24,307 nucleotides of DNA from positions 1 through 24,307 of the forward strand of contig CAYTZR010000031.1 of NCBI GenBank assembly GCA_964442605.1, written 5' to 3'. A program made the position numbers and the translations under genes. This document shows positions 20,509 through 24,307 of the stretch, piece by piece. Under the pieces are notes generated by a model. That model searched no databases, had not been told where the DNA came from, and saw only the letters and a program-made list of their open reading frames with translations. This stretch comes from Monoglobus sp964442605. GTDB lineage: Bacteria > Bacillota > Clostridia > Monoglobales > Monoglobaceae. Numbering within the stretch: position 1 is the first letter of the stretch; the number at the start of each line of letters is the position of its first letter.

Positions 20509-23055
20509 CTATTCCGTTGCGCCGCTCTCTGTATCGGTCGTTGCACCGGTCGATGTACCGTCTTGCGGATTGTAACTACTTAACTCTTTCGGGCTGTCTC
20601 CTACTTGACCTGTGATTATTGCAGCTTTATATACGTTACCGTCTATTGTAACATAAGGCAATGCGTAATAATCAGTAGTGTAATTACCTTCCGTTATATC
20701 ATACAAATCTCCGTAGAAGCCGCCGCTTATAGTACCGTTTCCGGTGATTTGAGCATCCTTTGCGCTGTCAGTGGTTAATTTCAGAATATTACCTTGATCG
20801 TCCACAAAGTAGAAGCCGTATTCGCTCGGATCAACGCCGTTGTACTCCTGTAGGTAACGGATAACGCCGTATTGCGTTTCACCGTCCGAACCGGTATATG
20901 TGCCTGAGTCAACGCCGTTTGCCGGAGCCTCTACAGTAACAGTGATGTCCTTAACCGAGTAGTTTATAGCGGTATTTGCATTATAGTTGTTGTAAGCTAC
21001 CAAAGTTAGCTTATCCTTTGCTACGTCATCACCCAAAACCATATTATAAGCCGTACCGGATTTTGTGTCATAGTCGCTATACTCAAAGTCCTTTGTTGTG
21101 GTTACCGCAACAGTGTTGGCAGCGTAATCGATAACAAGCTCTTGTTTATAATCATAGGTGTTGCTATCACTCTTGAACTTTCCTGCTAAGTTAAGCACTC
21201 TAGCATAGCAGCTACTATCCTTTTCTGATGATATAGTGTCAGTGGTTGAGCTGCCAAAGCCTGCCTGTTCAGCGGCTTCCATATCAAGCTGAGTCCAGTT
21301 ATTGTTTAGCTTTGTTCTTACAATTCTTGTTGTGTCCGCGCTATCACCTATTGTATCTGTTACAGCGGGTGCGTCCGCACCGATCACGTCAACAAACTGT
21401 GTATTGGTAACGTCAGAACCTACAAATGAGATGGTGTAGTCTACGGTAACTTTTCCGCCGTATACGTAATTAGCCTTAGATTCATCATTCATTAATGTGG
21501 TGAGGTCAATTGACTTCATTGTATCCTCTGTTGTGAGCGTAAGCGAGTCGGTGGTTTCCGGTGTCGACGTCGGCGTAGCTGTCGCCTCCGGCTCCGCATC
21601 AGAAGCCGCAGTAAGTGTTATGCCGTAAAGGTAGGAACCGCCGCTCGCGTTCTGATATACCGCGTAGGTGTTGCCGGCTTCAACTTCAAATGTAGAACTT
21701 CCGTTAGTTGTTGCAACAACTGCTTCACTCGTAGCGGTAACGTCACCTTTAACGCTTGTTAATCTATACAAACCACAATCGTTTGCATTAGTAGAATGTC
21801 CGTTATAGAAGTCAACAGTAAGCGTACCGTCTGTATATGCGTCAAATACCAAAATCAGTCCGGGGTTGTTTGTCGACTTGGTAAACTCAGTCTGAATATC
21901 AGTCAAGTTATTTGTTACAGTCTTGTCTAGTAGATCATCTGTACCAAAATCTGCCGGCTTTGCCCTGAATTTCGCTCTGTATGAATAGCCTTCAAAACTA
22001 CTATTTTCCTCAGCCTCAACTGATACATTCCCAGACAACACATATCCGAGCGTCCAAATGGAATTCGTTTCTATTATACTTGCCGATGAATATGTCTTAT
22101 TTTCTACCGCGTATGAGGCATATGGCGCAATGACTGTGACCGTGCATGTGGCTGTCTCATTATTACCTGAACCGTCGGTGCAAGTCGCTACTACCGTTCC
22201 TTTATCGCCTACTCGAGCTGTATTAGATACAGTTATTAGTCCGCTTGAGTCAACAGAGATACTTGAAGCACTTCCGTCTTTCATTGCGTAAGATACAGTA
22301 TAACCATCATCAAAGTTTTTAACTGTAGGTTGAAGCGTATATGAACCGCCGGGAGTTAGATTAAGTTCTTGCTTATCTAATGTGATAGAGGGAGTTGAGA
22401 CATTATAATCGAGTGTCACAGCATAAATCCTCGACTGGTTAGTTGTATAAGTTATGTAGATGTTTTTAGAACTTAATCCTTCAAATTTCACTTCAATAGG
22501 CGAATCACTGCTAGCCGGAATACTGTCATTTGTTCCATCAAAAACTTTTTGAGCAATCTGTTTACTCGTATCGGCATCATATACCGTTATTGTATGAGCT
22601 GCCGCAGAAGTACCATTCGAACCAACGACTGTTATCAAATCATAAGAACCATATTTTTCTTGCGCATCTTCAGTCAAAGCATTTGAAATTTTTAAATACC
22701 TACTTGAATTATTTGATGATTTAATAACCCTTGCAGCCGTTGACGATCCGGTATGTGAGTTATGCGGTGAAGTAAAATTCAGATTTTTAGAATCTGCATA
22801 TGAATATCCTTCATTATTCACCATTGACGGTAGAGTAGTTTCTCCAAATGCGGTACTTGCATCAGACGATACTGTTCTAAAACTATTTACAGATTCAGCT
22901 TCTGTTACTGTCAAAGCAGTACCATTAAAAAACCATTCGACATAGTCTAAATTACTTGATGTACCAACCGCATAACCTGTGAGGGGGGGGATAATGAATA
23001 GGGTTGCTATTAATGACAGAGTCAATAATAGCGATAAAAGTCTTTTTGTTTTCAT
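20509..23055 (-). CDS. Secreted multidomain Ig-like surface protein with a homopolymeric tract
   Basis: An 848-residue protein with a signal peptide (MKTKRLLSLLLTLSLIATLF, cleavage near TGYAVG). Order: beta-rich domain about 30-220 ending in YAVTLDY; an Ig-like Big_2-type domain about 222-310 (ITLDKQELNLTPGGSYTLQP, with SVDSSGLITVSN); a second beta-rich domain about 312-480 ending in YLYGITLTAA, similar in outline to the first; a Thr/Pro linker near 485-500 (ATATPTSTPETTDS); another beta domain about 500-700; a C-terminal domain about 710-830 (YGVIRYLQEYNG, EYGFYFVDDQGN, YYALPYVTIDG); and an acidic Ser/Thr tail. No catalytic residues, LPXTG, S-layer or dockerin motif were recognised. Role as adhesin or glycan-binding protein is inference. 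AGGAG precedes the ATG. Eight consecutive C lie in the signal-peptide codons. Confidence 0.75.
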   Translation of the reverse strand: MKTKRLLSLLLTLSLIATLFIIPPLTGYAVGTSSNLDYVEWFFNGTALTVTEAESVNSFRTVSSDASTAFGETTLPSMVNNEGYSYADSKNLNFTSPHNSHTGSSTAARVIKSSNNSSRYLKISNALTEDAQEKYGSYDLITVVGSNGTSAAAHTITVYDADTSKQIAQKVFDGTNDSIPASSDSPIEVKFEGLSSKNIYITYTTNQSRIYAVTLDYNVSTPSITLDKQELNLTPGGSYTLQPTVKNFDDGYTVSYAMKDGSASSISVDSSGLITVSNTARVGDKGTVVATCTDGSGNNETATCTVTVIAPYASYAVENKTYSSASIIETNSIWTLGYVLSGNVSVEAEENSSFEGYSYRAKFRAKPADFGTDDLLDKTVTNNLTDIQTEFTKSTNNPGLILVFDAYTDGTLTVDFYNGHSTNANDCGLYRLTSVKGDVTATSEAVVATTNGSSTFEVEAGNTYAVYQNASGGSYLYGITLTAASDAEPEATATPTSTPETTDSLTLTTEDTMKSIDLTTLMNDESKANYVYGGKVTVDYTISFVGSDVTNTQFVDVIGADAPAVTDTIGDSADTTRIVRTKLNNNWTQLDMEAAEQAGFGSSTTDTISSEKDSSCYARVLNLAGKFKSDSNTYDYKQELVIDYAANTVAVTTTKDFEYSDYDTKSGTAYNMVLGDDVAKDKLTLVAYNNYNANTAINYSVKDITVTVEAPANGVDSGTYTGSDGETQYGVIRYLQEYNGVDPSEYGFYFVDDQGNILKLTTDSAKDAQITGNGTISGGFYGDLYDITEGNYTTDYYALPYVTIDGNVYKAAIITGQVGDSPKELSSYNPQDGTSTGATTDTESGATE

Positions 23056-23132
23056 TGTTTATTCTCTCCTTTTTGTATATGAATGTTTAATTATTTTCCC
23101 TATGTTAGTTTGTATAAATATGTTAGTTATAT

Positions 23133-23505
23133 TTGCCCCTAAGGGGCAAGGGGTTGGTGTTCTAGCCGCTTCTCAAGCGGCAATGCAAGCTTCGGTAGGT
23201 GAGCGTCAGCGAACACGTGAGGCGCGCAGGCGACTGCCCTGTAAGGGCAAGAAGTAATTAATGATTTATTAAAAACTTTTGTTTTATCTTAATCCCGATT
23301 ACTTTAAGCGTATCCGCTTACTGCTTCCGTGCCAGACCCGGTTCCGCCCGCCGAACCCGGGCGGTAGCAAAAATTTTTTTATAGCTTGTGACCTCATTTA
23401 TCTGATAAAACGGACTGCCTTATAAGGCACGAACCTGCTGCGCAGCTCCGGTCACTTTCGCTCGCCAGACCCGAGCGGTATTGCCACTCAAGAAGTGGCA
23501 GCCCA
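23133..23505 (-). repeat. Hairpin-module mosaic repeat, block 5 (reverse)
   Basis: Starts with a TTGCCCC/GGGGCAA hairpin (23133-23149), then GCCGCTT/AAGCGGC (about 23165), the GC-rich arm ending CTGTAAGGGCAAG, TAAGCG/CGCTTA, CGCCCG/CGGGCG, the AT-rich part, GTTTATC-like and CTGCGCAG hairpins, CGCTCG/CGAGCG and finally GCCACT/AGTGGC. The CACACCT/AGGTGTG module of other blocks is replaced here by the CTGCGCAG one. A 68-codon frame across 23394-23600 is not credible as a gene. Confidence 0.75.
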
Positions 23506-23782
23506 TCCGGGCGGTATGTACTTTTACTAAAATTTTTCCGAAAAATTTTAAAAGAAAAAAGCCGATTAAATAAAAAAATGCACCAATAGACGCTTACCAA
23601 CCAATAAGCGAAAACTGATACATATATTTAATCAACTATATTCAACCACTAATATCTTAACATAACAAAATATTAATGTCAATAGTTTTTTTGAATAATT
23701 TTTAAAAATTTTAAAATATATTACTGAAATATTGCTAAGATAAATGTTACAAAAATTTTACAAACTAAATTTTGTTAAAATA

Positions 23783-23811
23783 TTGACATTAAATAAGGAA
23801 AATAGTATAAT
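23783..23811 (+). promoter_or_regulatory. Promoter of the second copy of the small RNA
   Basis: TTGACA (23783-23788) and TATAAT (23806-23811), both perfect, 17-base spacing, in AT-rich DNA. Confidence 0.8.
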
Positions 23812-23817
23812 GTATTA

Positions 23818-23905
23818 ATAAAGAGGCAAAACCTCAACGGTTATGCCCAGATATTTGAATTAATTATCAATAGTCGTCCGGGTCGGGGCGGCTATTGCAC
23901 TTTTA
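23818..23905 (+). ncRNA. Candidate antisense/antitoxin small RNA, copy 2 (orphan)
   Basis: The transcript would begin near 23818. It contains AGGCAAAACCTCAACGG followed by TTATGCCC (23824-23848), matching the box of copy 1 in sequence and position, then about 19 AT-rich bases and a 12-bp hairpin (23868-23879 with 23886-23897) followed by CACTTTTA. The hairpin has two T-G positions that pair as G-U only in plus-strand RNA. On the other strand only the last codons of the peptide frame remain (ATA AAA GTG CAA TAG) before repeat DNA begins at 23928, so this copy appears to have lost its target gene. Confidence 0.6.
23868..23903 (+). terminator. Terminator hairpin of the orphan small RNA
   Basis: CAATAGTCGTCC pairs with GGGCGGCTATTG over 12 positions including two G-U pairs; loop GGGTCG; then CACTTTTA. 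Confidence 0.65.
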
Positions 23906-23928
23906 TAGCAAAATTTTGAACCGCGCCA

Positions 23929-23952
23929 AAAATACAACATATGTTGTATTTT
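23929..23952. repeat. 24-bp perfect palindrome, copy 3
   Basis: Identical to copies 1 and 2. It abuts the remnant peptide gene of the orphan locus and opens repeat block 6. Confidence 0.95.
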
Positions 23953-24307
23953 GGGATTTTGCCGCTTAGGAAGCGGCATACCCGCCCGGGTTCGGCGGGG
24001 CGGGAGTGACCGGAGCTGCGCAGCAGAGCTTTTGTTTAGCGCTCGGGTCTGGCGAGCGAAAGTGACCGGAGCTGCGCAGCAGGTTCGTGCCTTATAAAGC
24101 AGTCCGTTTTATCGGATAAACGAGGTCACAAACTATAAAAAATTTTTTGCCCCGCCCGGGTTCGGCGGGCGGAACCGGGTCTGGCACGTAGAAAGTTGTC
24201 CTTTAGAAAAAAGTAATCGGAAAAAGGATATAAAGAAAGTGATTAATCATCTATTAATTACTTCTTGCCCTTACAGGGCAGTCGCCTGCGCGCCTCACGT
24301 GTTCGCT
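23929..24307 (+). repeat. Hairpin-module mosaic repeat, block 6 (forward, runs off the window)
   Basis: Same order and orientation as block 1: palindrome, GCCGCTT/AAGCGGC, CGCCCG/CGGGCG, then CTGCGCAG hairpins and CGCTCG/CGAGCG inserted, TTTTATCGGATAAA, AAAAAATTTTTT, CGCCCG/CGGGCG, and CTTGCCCTTACAGGGCAG at 24264 onward, ending at the window edge. Confidence 0.8.

Noticed and set aside
23394..23600. 68-codon minus-strand frame in repeat block 5
   Set aside because: Lies across repeat hairpins, has no ribosome site and no recognisable protein features.

Overview
The window looks like a chromosomal segment of a low-to-moderate G+C member of the Clostridia (Bacillota), probably a gut commensal. 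The reasons are strong GGAGG ribosome binding sites on almost every gene, a split transketolase, a ZapA/U32/Maf/MreBCD/PBP2 cell-wall operon, a tetrahydrofolate (THF) riboswitch ahead of folT-folC, and BspA-type and Ig-like surface proteins. No rRNA, tRNA or CRISPR array was seen.

Layout. (1) 1-580: the last 41 codons of a probable serine recombinase, then about 100 bp later a BspA-like leucine-rich-repeat gene cut off after its first repeat. This looks like the edge of an integrated element. (2) 900-2793: split transketolase (two subunits) with its own sigma-A promoter and terminator. (3) 2838-12126, minus strand: a long co-directional cluster read as NUDIX hydrolase - zapA - U32 peptidase - maf - mreB-like - mreC - mreD - PBP2, then mgsA. 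It covers nucleotide housekeeping, Z-ring stabilisation, and the elongasome (MreBCD plus its transpeptidase). Compared with the usual clostridial order, radC, minCDE and rodA are absent here. (4) 12339-14430, plus strand: promoter, THF riboswitch, folT (ECF folate S-component) and folC, a folate uptake and retention unit. (5) 14469-17702, minus strand: UDP-glucuronate 4-epimerase, a galacturonokinase-like GHMP kinase and a sugar-1-phosphate nucleotidyltransferase. Together they read as a uronic-acid activation and interconversion module.

(6) 17747-24307 is accessory DNA of a different character. A mosaic repeat made of consecutive hairpin modules occurs in at least six blocks in both orientations and is absent from the first 17.7 kb. 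The blocks bracket three cargoes: (a) a candidate type I toxin-antitoxin-like locus (18256-18637), with a 24-residue hydrophobic peptide and a convergent small RNA meeting at a shared hairpin; (b) a secreted 848-residue surface protein with an 8-C tract in its signal-peptide codons, followed by a 67-residue acidic small protein; (c) a second copy of the small RNA with only a remnant of the peptide gene (23783-23905). The hairpin stems in the repeats show compensatory base changes between copies.

The most interesting candidates are the convergent RNA/peptide locus with its orphan copy, the covarying hairpin-module repeats that delimit cargo, the mre-operon MreB with an altered catalytic site, and a methylglyoxal synthase with two substituted active-site positions. 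All functional statements come from motif reading; no database search was run.
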